From assembly GCF_000212395.1 (NCBI RefSeq), contig NC_015499.1, positions 1,623,421 to 1,687,420 of the forward strand: a stretch of 64,000 bases of DNA, given 5' to 3'. A program made the translations under genes and the position numbers. This document shows, in pieces, positions 25,593 to 34,531 of the stretch (its first letter is position 1; each line of letters opens with the position of its first letter). Origin of the DNA: Thermodesulfobium narugense DSM 14796. Its GTDB lineage: Bacteria; Thermodesulfobiota; Thermodesulfobiia; Thermodesulfobiales; Thermodesulfobiaceae. Under the pieces are notes generated by a model. The model worked only from the letters and a program-made list of their open reading frames with translations, had not been told where the DNA came from and did not search any database.

Positions 25593-27548
25593 TTAGTCTG
25601 GAATAAGCTGAACGTACTCTCTCTTGAATTCCTTAATCTCTCCAGTTTTTGGATCCATCTTAGAGTTTACAAAGCATCTCCAATTAGCATCATCTATGAA
25701 GTTAAAGTCTTCACGATAGTAGTATCCAGGATAACGAGTTTCTTGACGGAACAATATATGCCTGAGATGCATACGGGCAGTCAAGAACCTGTGATAGTTT
25801 TCCCATGCTCTCATGAGCTGGTGTAGATCCCATGCTGCCATCCTATAGCTGTCCTCTTCAAGCAATTCCATATAGTAAAGTGCTTTAGTAAGAAGTGTTT
25901 CTGAGGTAGAATACCACCCTATAGTACCTGCAACGTACTCATCCATTATCTTGTTCAAACGGAAGAGGAATTGCTTTGGAGTAATATATTGTGGATTAAC
26001 AGTATATGGAGTAGTTGAAACTGTCTTATATTTCTCAAAGAGTTCCATAGGAGCATAAATCTCAGCTGCCAATTCATCTGCTGTCTTATCAACTGATGGA
26101 GTGTAATCTCTGTTGTTGAGGATAAACCTTACTGCTTGTTTACCTGCAATACGTCCTTCAGCATGTGAACCAGAAGAGAATTTGTGTCCAGAAGCTCCAA
26201 CTCCATCTCCACAAGTAAACAATCCATTTACAGTAGTCATACGATTGTAAATTTTGCCTTTATATTCCCAGACATATCCCGCTTTTCTCGTTGCATCGTT
26301 TTGCAGATCTTCTGGACCACAAACCCAGAGTCCACAGCAACCAGCGTGTGATCCGAGAAGGTATGGTTCGGCTGGCATAATCTCTGAAGGCATCTTATCA
26401 GGTTCTATATTATTTCCAAGCCATACACCAACCTGTCCAACAGTCATGTCAAGGAAGTCTTCCCATGCCTCTGACTCAAGCTCTTTTGCGTGCTTTGCGT
26501 CAATTGTCTTTGCAAGTTCAGCAAGAGCTTTGTCTGTGTTCATATACATAGGGCCAAGACCTCTCTTGAAATCTTCAATCATCATGTGGTTTCTGATACA
26601 GGTGCCAAGGTTCTTATTATATGGAGCATATTTTTCAATATATTCTGTCTTCGCGCAGTAGTCCTCTCCTCTTGCATTTGTGGCAGTAGCTTTAAAGAGC
26701 AAAAACCAGGTACCGACAGGTCCATAACCATCTTTAAATCTAGCAGGCACGAACCTGTTTTCCATCATTGTCGCCTCTGCGCCAACCTGGAAAGGCATAG
26801 CATAAGTAGAGCCAGCATTCCATACTGGATACCATGCACGACCCATTCCCTCAAGGACTGAACGCGGACGATATATGTGAACTGCTCCACCACAAGCTAT
26901 GATGATTGCCTTTGCTTTTATGAAATAAACTTTGTTCTCACGAACGCTAAATCCTGCTGCAGCTGCAACTCTATTTTCTTCTTTTGAATCTAACAGGAGT
27001 TTAACAATAAATACTCTTTCGAGATATTCTGCTTTGTCATATGACGCCATTGCTGACTTTGCAGCCTCTGCAACGATACACTTATATGATTCACCAGATA
27101 TAGCAACCTGCCAACGACCAGTTCTACGAGGCACGCCGCCCTCTTCTAATTTCAAATTTTTGTCAGTGCCAATAGCTTTCCATATTGGAAGTCCCCACTT
27201 CTCAAAAAGGTGCACTGAATCGTCTACATGACGGCCAAGATCGAATACCAAATCCTCACGGATGATGCCCATAAGGTCTGTACGAACCATTCTTACATAA
27301 TCTTCAGGTTTGTTATCTCTTCCAATATATGTGTTAATTGCAGAAAGACCCTGTGCTACAGCACCTGATCTTTCAAGAGCAGCCTTATCTACTAAAAGTA
27401 TAGACAAACCATGTGGCTTTGCCCACTTAACGGCTTCATATACTGCGCCACATGCGCCCATTCCACCGCCAATGATTAGAAGGTCTACTTCCTTCTCTAC
27501 AATGGCTGGTTTCTCACAATATGAGAATGTACAAGCTTCTCTTTCCAT
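25593..27548 (-). CDS. aprA: adenylylsulfate reductase alpha subunit
   Basis: AprA holds the FAD where APS is reduced to sulfite and AMP. The 651-aa protein has the FAD-binding opening LLIIGGGMGACGAVYEAVKW, the RSGAVAQGLSAINTYIG segment typical of AprA, GPVGTWFLLFKATATNARGE, GCCGLWVCGPEDL, and the FTCGDGVGASGHKFSSGSHA stretch near the flavin. Length matches known AprA (about 620-660 aa). It follows aprB by 30 bases with a good Shine-Dalgarno (GGGAGG). The reaction runs in the reductive direction in a sulfate reducer; an oxidative role would need other genes not seen here. Confidence 0.97.
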   Translation of the reverse strand: MEREACTFSYCEKPAIVEKEVDLLIIGGGMGACGAVYEAVKWAKPHGLSILLVDKAALERSGAVAQGLSAINTYIGRDNKPEDYVRMVRTDLMGIIREDLVFDLGRHVDDSVHLFEKWGLPIWKAIGTDKNLKLEEGGVPRRTGRWQVAISGESYKCIVAEAAKSAMASYDKAEYLERVFIVKLLLDSKEENRVAAAAGFSVRENKVYFIKAKAIIIACGGAVHIYRPRSVLEGMGRAWYPVWNAGSTYAMPFQVGAEATMMENRFVPARFKDGYGPVGTWFLLFKATATNARGEDYCAKTEYIEKYAPYNKNLGTCIRNHMMIEDFKRGLGPMYMNTDKALAELAKTIDAKHAKELESEAWEDFLDMTVGQVGVWLGNNIEPDKMPSEIMPAEPYLLGSHAGCCGLWVCGPEDLQNDATRKAGYVWEYKGKIYNRMTTVNGLFTCGDGVGASGHKFSSGSHAEGRIAGKQAVRFILNNRDYTPSVDKTADELAAEIYAPMELFEKYKTVSTTPYTVNPQYITPKQFLFRLNKIMDEYVAGTIGWYSTSETLLTKALYYMELLEEDSYRMAAWDLHQLMRAWENYHRFLTARMHLRHILFRQETRYPGYYYREDFNFIDDANWRCFVNSKMDPKTGEIKEFKREYVQLIPD

Positions 27549-27578
27549 TACTTAACCTCCCGAAAAAATTTTTAAGTA

Positions 27579-28016
27579 TTAGATTGTTGGCAAAGTGTCC
27601 CCACGCATATTATGCGTAAAGAAACCTGGTTTATCGAGATCGGCCATATTTGGATCGGCCTCAAAGCCTTCATAAGGCTTAATTGAACCTTCTGGAACAG
27701 TACGAATTGGGAATTTGAATCTCTTTACCTTGCCATTACGATACTTACAGGTCCACATGATATTATCGGATCCGCGTAGTGGTATAGCATTTCCACCAAG
27801 AGGTACAAAGTCTGCATATCCTCTTACCTCAATTGCCTGCTGGGGACAAATTTTTACACAACTATAGCACTCCCAACAATACTCTGGTTCTTGGTTATAG
27901 GCTTTCATAATTTCTCTGTTCAACGTCATAAGATCGTTTGGACAAATATACTGACAGGCAGTCTTATCCTGTGCTTTACAACCATCACACTTTTCGGGAT
28001 TTACCCAACTTGGCAT
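27579..28016 (-). CDS. aprB: adenylylsulfate reductase beta subunit
   Basis: The 145-aa iron-sulfur subunit carries two 4Fe-4S clusters: CDGCKAQDKTACQYICPNDL (residues 10-29) and CWECYSCVKICPQQAIEV (47-64). The longer spacing in the first motif is typical of AprB. The C-terminal 70 residues form the extended tail that wraps around AprA (FKFPIRTVPEGSIKPYEGFE). It moves electrons from the Qmo side to the AprA flavin. The ATG follows AAGGAGG. It lies 104 bases after the 105-aa gene. Confidence 0.97.
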   Translation of the reverse strand: MPSWVNPEKCDGCKAQDKTACQYICPNDLMTLNREIMKAYNQEPEYCWECYSCVKICPQQAIEVRGYADFVPLGGNAIPLRGSDNIMWTCKYRNGKVKRFKFPIRTVPEGSIKPYEGFEADPNMADLDKPGFFTHNMRGDTLPTI

Positions 28017-28120
28017 ACTCTTTTCCTCCTTGTTAAATTTCTTAAATTATTGAGAATTTTGTTGCAAATAGCTTTTGAGGTATCTCACCTCCTCGAGAAG
28101 TTTAAAAAATTATTTTTAGT

Positions 28121-28438
28121 TTACTTCCCTAAAGATTTTAAAAGATCTTGTATTACATTTACATTCTTTTTTTCAATTACCATTGCAAATATCTTATCCA
28201 GGCACTCCCTTGGTAACAACTCTACCGTTTGAGTAGAAGAAGTGTCTATCTTTGCTGAAGGATAAACTTCTTTAAGCTTCTGAGCCTGATCGTAGGTAAT
28301 AGGAACACTTAACCTCTTTAATCCTGCAAAAGCCTCCTGAAGTTCAGGAATTTCAAGCATATTTGCCTTTTTTAAAGCTTCTTCTCTTTCAGGTCCAACC
28401 CAAAGTGATATTGTAAGTTTCAAATCACCGTTACTCAT
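28121..28438 (-). CDS. hypothetical protein between sat and aprB, 105 aa
   Basis: I do not recognise this family. The ATG follows GGAGGTG, and the gene begins five bases after the sat stop, so it is translated from the sulfate-cluster transcript. The product is soluble with no cysteine pair: an N-terminal beta-like stretch (GDLKLTISLWVGPEREEALK), a middle region VPITYDQAQKLKEVYPSAKI, and a helical end (DKIFAMVIEKKNVNVIQDLL). ITYDQAQKLKEVYP resembles the ribosomal-protein bL12-like or other helical adaptor pieces only by chance. Constant placement with sat and apr would suggest an accessory or regulatory role; this needs comparison across genomes. Confidence 0.75.
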   Translation of the reverse strand: MSNGDLKLTISLWVGPEREEALKKANMLEIPELQEAFAGLKRLSVPITYDQAQKLKEVYPSAKIDTSSTQTVELLPRECLDKIFAMVIEKKNVNVIQDLLKSLGK

Positions 28439-28443
28439 TGCGA

Positions 28444-29703
28444 TTACACCTCCATTGGAGGAATCGTAAAGACTGGATTACGATTCTCAAGATAGTTGTC
28501 ATTTACGAAAGGTGAACCAAAGCCATATTTCTCTGCACACATCATAACAGTATCAAATACCTCAGGCCTGAATATGAGTCTTGTTGGTTTAACGCCTTGT
28601 TGAATGATAGAACGAATTACTGTGCCAGAAAACTTTTGCTTTTGCTTTTTGTGTCCATCAAATCCTTCATAAACGATCCCGGCACAAACCGGACAATAGT
28701 ACCATTCTTTAGTTAAGACAGACTTAATGCCTAGATCTGGTAGGCCATTGAAGATCTCGTGAGCACCGTAGGTTGGATAATAGTCACCAACGCCAGCGTG
28801 GTCACGTCCAAACATATGGTGAGTACATCCAAGGTTTTTACGAACAATTGCATGAAATACTGCTTCTCTAGGTCCTGCATACCTCATATCCCAGAGAATC
28901 ATCGAAGTCATATGAACATCTTCTCTGAAATAACCGTATTCTCTTAGTGCAGCTTGTCCTAGAACTATACACTCATCTATATAATCGCCCTTTCTCTTCT
29001 CTCCAACAACGCAAGAAACTAATACAGCATCTGCATTAGCAGCAAACCATGCACCCTTCATAAGCCATTCATGACCTGTGTGAGGCACGTTTCTGGTTTG
29101 ATGAGCAACTACTTTTGTCCAACCATTTTTCATAAATTGCATTCTTGATTCGGCCGGTGGAAACCAGAAACGATCAAAGGGTGGATTAAAAACTGGAGGG
29201 TTGATAAGAGTAATTTTGCCGCCTAAAAATTTGGCCTTGTAATCGTAAGTTCTCTTTACTCCAGGATGCTTTTCATCATCAGTGCCATAAACGTGCTTAG
29301 CCATTGCAATCTTGTCATAAACAAACATCTCTTCAACATCAAAAATCGCTAAGGGCTGATCTTTGTAAGTGAAAAGCACACTATCTCCCTTGGCAATTCC
29401 ATACTTTTCGATCTCTTCTTCTGACATGTCAAATACGATTGGTATAGACCAAACGTATCCATTTGCCAAAGTCATGTTATGAACTACGCTGTCTACATCC
29501 TTTGCACCCATAAATCCTTCCAGTGGAGAGAAAAATCCATAAGCTATGCTTATGCACTCTCTAGCAATTTGTCCTCTCACTGGAACTCGTGCCTTTGCCT
29601 TTTTCGCAAGCTCTTTCGCCTTTTCCTTATCTTCGACAACCCTGTAAACAAGTTTGCCGCCATGAGGAGAAAGCGTGTTGTCTACTGCCACATGTTGACT
29701 CAA
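28444..29703 (-). CDS. sat: sulfate adenylyltransferase (ATP sulfurylase)
   Basis: Sat makes APS and pyrophosphate from sulfate and ATP, the first step of sulfate respiration. The 419-aa protein is the homo-oligomeric type. It has the nucleotide motifs HQTRNVPHTGHE (the QTRN and HxGH boxes, near residue 205) and FGRDHAGVGDYY (near 300), plus a zinc-ribbon-like pair CPVCAG near residue 335. The start is a TTG about nine bases after a G5 ribosome-binding site. It is the second gene of the cluster after adk. Pyrophosphate removal would need a pyrophosphatase, not found in this window. Confidence 0.97.
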   Translation of the reverse strand: MSQHVAVDNTLSPHGGKLVYRVVEDKEKAKELAKKAKARVPVRGQIARECISIAYGFFSPLEGFMGAKDVDSVVHNMTLANGYVWSIPIVFDMSEEEIEKYGIAKGDSVLFTYKDQPLAIFDVEEMFVYDKIAMAKHVYGTDDEKHPGVKRTYDYKAKFLGGKITLINPPVFNPPFDRFWFPPAESRMQFMKNGWTKVVAHQTRNVPHTGHEWLMKGAWFAANADAVLVSCVVGEKRKGDYIDECIVLGQAALREYGYFREDVHMTSMILWDMRYAGPREAVFHAIVRKNLGCTHHMFGRDHAGVGDYYPTYGAHEIFNGLPDLGIKSVLTKEWYYCPVCAGIVYEGFDGHKKQKQKFSGTVIRSIIQQGVKPTRLIFRPEVFDTVMMCAEKYGFGSPFVNDNYLENRNPVFTIPPMEV

Positions 29704-29742
29704 TGCCTTTTACCCCCTTTAGAGTAATTTATATAGTATTTT

Positions 29743-30393
29743 TTAAACGACTGGGTTAAGCTGAACAAGAATTTTTCTATATATCGCATTAATATCGCCC
29801 GTACCCTCAACTACTTTTAATATACCTTTATTTCTATAGTATTCTATTAGAGGTTCTGTAGAACTCTGATATACCTCAAGTCTTTTCTTAATTGTTTCTT
29901 CGTTATCATCTGCACGTTGGTATAGCTCTCCACCACAAACATCACATTTTCCCTCAACCTTTGGTGGAGAAAAATAAATGTTGTACATTTGACCGCAGGA
30001 TTTACACGTTCTTCTTCCTGTTAAGCGCTTCATAAGATCTTCAAATGGAACATCCAATACTAGTGCCACATCTAGTGGCTTGCCCAAATCACCAAGAAGA
30101 GAGTCTAATTCTTTTGCCTGAGAAACATTTCTTGGAAAACCGTCCAAAATAAAGCCATTTTCTGTATCGGGCTCTTGAAGCCTTTCCTTTATAAGGCCTA
30201 TTACTACGCTATCCGGAACAAGTTCGCCTTTATCCATATAACTCTTAGCTTCCTTCCCCAGAGGAGTACCATCTGCTACCGCCTTCCTTAACATATCCCC
30301 TGTTGAAATCTGAGGTATCTTAAGTTGCTCTACTAACATCTTCGCCTGTGTTCCTTTGCCAGCCCCTGGTGCACCTAAAAATACTAGTCTCAT
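29743..30393 (-). CDS. adk: adenylate kinase, zinc-finger LID type
   Basis: Adk turns AMP and ATP into two ADP. In this cluster it would recycle the AMP released by APS reductase. The P-loop GAPGAGKGTQ lies at residues 7-16, and the LID has four cysteines, CKSCG and CDVCGG, the zinc-binding form common in thermophiles and monoderms. I set the start at the ATG at 30393, which begins MRLVFLGAPG as in the family; a start eight codons upstream would overlap the GGAG ribosome site. The protein is 216 aa. It is the first gene of the sulfate cluster, 39 bases before sat. Confidence 0.95.
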   Translation of the reverse strand: MRLVFLGAPGAGKGTQAKMLVEQLKIPQISTGDMLRKAVADGTPLGKEAKSYMDKGELVPDSVVIGLIKERLQEPDTENGFILDGFPRNVSQAKELDSLLGDLGKPLDVALVLDVPFEDLMKRLTGRRTCKSCGQMYNIYFSPPKVEGKCDVCGGELYQRADDNEETIKKRLEVYQSSTEPLIEYYRNKGILKVVEGTGDINAIYRKILVQLNPVV

Positions 30394-30417
30394 TAAATTG
30401 CCCCACTCCTTTCGCAT

Positions 30418-30766
30418 ACTCTTATCCCTAAATTTTTATTAAGCCCTATTCTTTTATCTATAGATTTCTCTAATAGATTCATACACATCATTTATATCTT
30501 ACTTTATAAAACTATTTTTTACAATAGCATTAATAATTTTTTTATATAAGTTTTACTTATATGAATATAAAAGATATTTATTTTATTCTTTTTTTCAACC
30601 GCCCTTGCCCTTACACAAATAAATTATATATTCAAAATAATGAAAAAGTTCAAAATTGTCAGATAACACTTTAAAAATATAAAATCAGTTTGATTTATTT
30701 ATTTAAATAAATTTTAAAAGCATATGAAAAATTTATAAATTGTATTTGAGTTTCCTTATAACTTGA
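30418..30766. promoter_or_regulatory. AT-rich intergenic region with a 19-bp palindrome, leader of the sulfate cluster
   Basis: No gene is visible here. On the minus strand, possible promoter elements are TTGTAA-N17-TAAGAT (about 30499-30527) and, further upstream, TTGAAC-N19-TATAAT (about 30617-30648). Between them lies ATATAAGT-TTT-ACTTATAT (30544-30562), a perfect inverted repeat with a three-base centre and a candidate operator or activator site for the adk-sat-apr-qmo transcript. The promoter calls are weak, because the DNA is nearly all A and T. A GC-richer patch (30599-30614) stands out but matches nothing I know. Confidence 0.4.
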
Positions 30767-32029
30767 CTAAACCTCATCTCTTAAGTCAAAAACTCTTTTA
30801 GTTTTTTTCTCACTTCTTGGTAAAGCCCCAAATGTCAATAGTTCAACGTCAAAAGTTGCTCCTACTCTATCCTTTATTCTTCTGGATATCTTTTTTGATA
30901 AATTTGTGTTGTCTGGCTCACTACACTCAACCTTTAAAATAGCTCTATCTTTACCTTCAAATCTATCCAAAATTATCTGATATTCAGAAAACAATTCATC
31001 AAATTCTCTTAAAACTATTTCTATTTGTGCAGGAAAGCAATTTACCCCCTTTATCTTAAACATATCGTCAGATCTTCCAGTTAACCTTTCTATTCTTGGA
31101 TATTTCAAGCCGCATTCACACAATTCATGATTTATTGAAGTAATATCTCTAGTTCTAAATCTAAGAAGTGGAGCGCCCTCTTTTTTGAAAGTAGTGATTA
31201 CCAGCTCACCTCTTGCTCCATCAGGCAACACTTCTAAAGTGTCAGGATCTATTACTTCAAAATACATAAAATCGTCGAAGACGTGAATTCCATTATGATA
31301 TTTGCAATCAAGGCCAATGCCAGGACCATAAATTTCAGTAAGGCCATATATGTCAAATGACTCAATATTCAAAAGTTCCTCAATTCTTTTTCTCATACGA
31401 TCCCCCCATCTTTCTGAACCTATTATCCCAATTCTTAAAGATATATCTTCTCTTAAACCTCTTCTTTCTATTTCTTCCCCCAATAGAAGAGCATAAGAAG
31501 AGGTTGAAGTAAGAACAGTAGATTTTAAATTTAGCATCATTTCTATTTGTCTATCAGTATTGCCTGGACCAGTCGGAATTGTCATAGCACCTAATAATTC
31601 AGCTCCAAGTTGGAATCCTATACCAGCAGTCCATAAACCATAACCTGGTGTAATCTGAACCCTATCAGTTGGCTTTACTCCGGCTATCTCGTAACACCTC
31701 TTCATCATAATTTTCCAATCGTCAATATCTTTCTGCGTATATGGTATTATGACTGGCTTGCCAGTAGTTCCAGATGAAGAATGTATCCTAACTATCTTCT
31801 CTTCAGGACAGGCAAGCATTCCCAAAGGATATGCATCTCTTAAATCCTCTTTTGTTGTAAATGGAAGCTTAGAAAAATCATCCATCGACTTAAAATCATT
31901 CACTTCAAATCCTATTTCTCTAAATTTTTTCCTGTAAAAAGGGCTATTTTCAGCAATATTTTTTAAAAAACTTTTAATATTTTCAAACTCTAGACTCTCA
32001 ACGCTCTTTTCTTTTTCTTCTACTCTCAT
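30767..32029 (-). CDS. paaK: phenylacetate-CoA ligase family AMP-forming ligase
   Basis: The 420-aa adenylate-forming enzyme has the ATP motif HSSSGTTGKPVIIPYT near residue 85, the YGLTEIYGPGIG motif near 230, and the short C-terminal domain typical of PaaK. Family enzymes activate aryl acetates, indole acetate or related acids with CoA. Anaerobes often have PaaK paralogues beside indolepyruvate oxidoreductase genes; none is present here. The gene points away from pepF and towards the sulfate cluster, separated from it by 370 bases, so it is a separate unit. The substrate is not certain. Confidence 0.85.
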   Translation of the reverse strand: MRVEEKEKSVESLEFENIKSFLKNIAENSPFYRKKFREIGFEVNDFKSMDDFSKLPFTTKEDLRDAYPLGMLACPEEKIVRIHSSSGTTGKPVIIPYTQKDIDDWKIMMKRCYEIAGVKPTDRVQITPGYGLWTAGIGFQLGAELLGAMTIPTGPGNTDRQIEMMLNLKSTVLTSTSSYALLLGEEIERRGLREDISLRIGIIGSERWGDRMRKRIEELLNIESFDIYGLTEIYGPGIGLDCKYHNGIHVFDDFMYFEVIDPDTLEVLPDGARGELVITTFKKEGAPLLRFRTRDITSINHELCECGLKYPRIERLTGRSDDMFKIKGVNCFPAQIEIVLREFDELFSEYQIILDRFEGKDRAILKVECSEPDNTNLSKKISRRIKDRVGATFDVELLTFGALPRSEKKTKRVFDLRDEV

Positions 32030-32125
32030 ATTTCCTCCTCTTTCTTATCTCAAGGTTAATGATAGAATTTAAGGATATTTAACCAGATATGTCAATAGAT
32101 AAAAAATTTTTAAGGAGGAATAAAC

Positions 32126-33907
32126 TTGAAAGATAACAAAACTGAAATTCTTGAAAGAAATAAAATTGACAGTACTTATAAGTGGTCGATAGAAGATCTA
32201 TATATATCAAAAGAAGCTTTTGAGTCTGATTTCAAAAAGGCAAAAGAATTTATTCAAGACATTAAAAATTATCAAAATACTCTAAATAGTAAAGAGAAAA
32301 TTTTAGAATGCTTAAAATTCAGAGATGAAATTTCAAAAATTTTAGATAAACTATATACTTATTCACACATGAAATTCGATGAGGATTCATCAATAGAAGA
32401 ATCTCAAATAATACTTTCCAATGTACAATGGCTTTTTCAAAGCTTTGAGGAATCGATCGCCTTTATCGAACCCGAATTAATATCCTTAGGTGAAAAGTTT
32501 TTAAATGAAATTTCTTTAGACCCTGATTTTGAAGATTATAATTTTGAAATAATTAATCTAATCAGACAAATCCCACACACTTTAAGCCAAAACGAGGAAA
32601 AACTATTAGCAAAAACCTCTCTTCTTGCATTTTCCCCTTCCAATATTTATCACCACTTGACTATTAGCGATTTTGAGTTTCCCGACGCATTTGATTCAAA
32701 CAACAAACCATATCCCGTAACACAGGGAACATATTCTTTATACGTACATAATAAGGATAGAACTTTAAGAGAAAGCGCATACAAATCACTCTTTGGAACT
32801 TATAAACACCATCAAAATATGCTTGCTTCCAATTTAGATATGTCATTTAAATTCTTAAATTTCTATTCATCAGCAAGAAAGTATGAATCTTCAATAGATT
32901 ATTCTCTATTTTCAGATAACGTAAGCAAAAATTTTTACAAAAATCTAATAGACATTGTAAAATCAAACCTACAGCCTCTTCATTCATATATAAAATTAAA
33001 ATCAAAAGTTTTAGGTTTGAAAAAAGTCAGGCTTTTTGACCTTAACGTTTCATTGTTTGATTTCGAAAAAGATATTAGCTATCAAGATTCAATAGAGATC
33101 ATCATAAATTCTCTCGTGCCTCTTGGCAAAGAGTATATCGATCTAGCCCAGAAAGCTTTCAGTGAAAGATGGATAGACGTTTATGAAAACAAAAATAAAG
33201 CCTCTGGCGCATATTCCACTTCATGTTATGATGTGCATCCATATATACTCCTCAACTATCATGGAAATTTAGAAGACGTTTTTACTCTCGCACACGAATT
33301 GGGTCACGCTATTCACAGTGCCTTGACAAATAAAAACCAACCCTATCCAAAATCTTCCTATAGCATTATTTCTGCAGAAATTGCGTCTATTACGAATGAG
33401 ATGTTGCTTCTAGAATATCTAATAGAAAATACTTCAGATAAAAATGAGAAAAAATTCTTTTTAAATAAATTTTTAGAGAATACCAGAACCACCTTGTATA
33501 GGCAAATACAATTTGCAGAGTTTGAAATGAAAATATCTGACTTAATAGATAATTCTCAACCCTTAACAGCACAAAATCTTAATAATATTTATGATAACTT
33601 AAATAAAGAATATTATGGCGATTTGTTTGAGACTGATGAATACTCAGGAGTTGAATGGTCAAGAATACCTCATTTTTATAGTCCCTTTTACGTATATAAA
33701 TATGCAACAGGCTTTTCTTGTGCAAACTATTTTGCGCAAAGAATTTTAAATGAAGATACAGCAAGTTATATAAAGTTCTTAAAATCTGGAGGATCAAATT
33801 TCCCCTTAGAACTATTAAAATCTGCAGGACTAGATCTTGAAAGTCTTGAACCAGTAAAGTTTACAATAAAAAAATTTATAGAAAAACTTAGAGAAGTTTC
33901 TGTTTAA
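32126..33907 (+). CDS. pepF: oligoendopeptidase F (M3 zinc metallopeptidase)
   Basis: The 593-aa cytoplasmic peptidase has the zinc motif HELGHAIHS near residue 390 and the third ligand in the ISAEIASITNEMLL segment about 25 residues later. The N-terminal half is the helical oligoendopeptidase domain. PepF cuts peptides of roughly 7-17 residues and may clear signal peptides or other fragments. The start is a TTG after AAGGAGG. It is a single gene with its own terminator, divergent from the ligase gene. Confidence 0.93.
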   Translation: MKDNKTEILERNKIDSTYKWSIEDLYISKEAFESDFKKAKEFIQDIKNYQNTLNSKEKILECLKFRDEISKILDKLYTYSHMKFDEDSSIEESQIILSNVQWLFQSFEESIAFIEPELISLGEKFLNEISLDPDFEDYNFEIINLIRQIPHTLSQNEEKLLAKTSLLAFSPSNIYHHLTISDFEFPDAFDSNNKPYPVTQGTYSLYVHNKDRTLRESAYKSLFGTYKHHQNMLASNLDMSFKFLNFYSSARKYESSIDYSLFSDNVSKNFYKNLIDIVKSNLQPLHSYIKLKSKVLGLKKVRLFDLNVSLFDFEKDISYQDSIEIIINSLVPLGKEYIDLAQKAFSERWIDVYENKNKASGAYSTSCYDVHPYILLNYHGNLEDVFTLAHELGHAIHSALTNKNQPYPKSSYSIISAEIASITNEMLLLEYLIENTSDKNEKKFFLNKFLENTRTTLYRQIQFAEFEMKISDLIDNSQPLTAQNLNNIYDNLNKEYYGDLFETDEYSGVEWSRIPHFYSPFYVYKYATGFSCANYFAQRILNEDTASYIKFLKSGGSNFPLELLKSAGLDLESLEPVKFTIKKFIEKLREVSV

Positions 33908-33920
33908 TTTTATTCTTTTT

Positions 33921-33956
33921 AAAAACAAATAGCACCAAAAGGTGCTATTTGTTTTT
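33921..33956. terminator. bidirectional terminator after pepF
   Basis: Perfect 16-base arms AAAAACAAATAGCACC and GGTGCTATTTGTTTTT with loop AAAA lie between pepF and the convergent fumarase gene. Both strands have A/T runs in the right place. Confidence 0.93.
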
Positions 33957-33978
33957 AAAATTAAACTAAATACGTTTG

Positions 33979-34530
33979 TTACGCAATTCTATACTTTTTT
34001 ATCCCCTCTTCATAGAGGTTATTCCCCTTTGTATCTATTACAACAACTACCGGAAAATTTTTCACTTCAAGTCTTCTTATAGCTTCAGGACCAAGATCCT
34101 CAAAAGCAATGATTTCAGATTTTACAATACATTTAGAGAGGAGGGCACCGACACCACCAGTTGCAGCAAAGTATACCGCTTTATTTTTTATAATGGACTG
34201 TATAACTTCATCAGATCTATTTCCCTTGCCTATCATCCCTTTTAAACCTAAATCAAGTAAACGAGGAGTATACTTGTCCATCCTATAACTTGTTGTAGGA
34301 CCTGCAGACCCTATCACGTAACCTGGCCTTGCCGGAGTAGGTCCAACATAATATATAAAACTACCATTAATTTCAAAGGGCAAATCTTTTCCACCATCAA
34401 GTGCTTCTATAATTCTCTTGTGTGCTGAATCCCTTGCTGTATATATAATACCGTTCAAAAATACTCTATCACCAATATTTAAGCTTTCTAAAATATTATC
34501 CTTTACTGGAACAGTTAAATTGAATTCCAT
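33979..34530 (-). CDS. class I fumarate hydratase, beta (C-terminal) subunit, without its partner
   Basis: The 183-aa protein matches the C-terminal swivelling domain of class I iron-sulfur fumarases and the tartrate dehydratase beta subunit: LNIGDRVFLNGIIYTARDSA, YYVGPTPARPGYVIGSAGPT, SYRMDKYTPRLLDLGLKGMIGK then GNRS. In two-subunit enzymes the alpha gene, with the 4Fe-4S site, normally stands immediately before beta. Here the gene before it is bacteriohemerythrin, one base away. The alpha gene must be elsewhere, or this subunit has another partner. Fumarase would fit a reductive or partial TCA cycle with the carboxylase in this window. Confidence 0.9.
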   Translation of the reverse strand: MEFNLTVPVKDNILESLNIGDRVFLNGIIYTARDSAHKRIIEALDGGKDLPFEINGSFIYYVGPTPARPGYVIGSAGPTTSYRMDKYTPRLLDLGLKGMIGKGNRSDEVIQSIIKNKAVYFAATGGVGALLSKCIVKSEIIAFEDLGPEAIRRLEVKNFPVVVVIDTKGNNLYEEGIKKYRIA

Positions 34531-34531
34531 A

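Noticed and set aside
30655-30669. AATTGTCAGA-like motif seen also before acs and the FMN dehydrogenase gene, considered as a shared operator
   Set aside because: In the acs case it coincides with a -35 element (TTGACA). The copies lack common spacing or symmetry and can arise by chance in AT-rich DNA.
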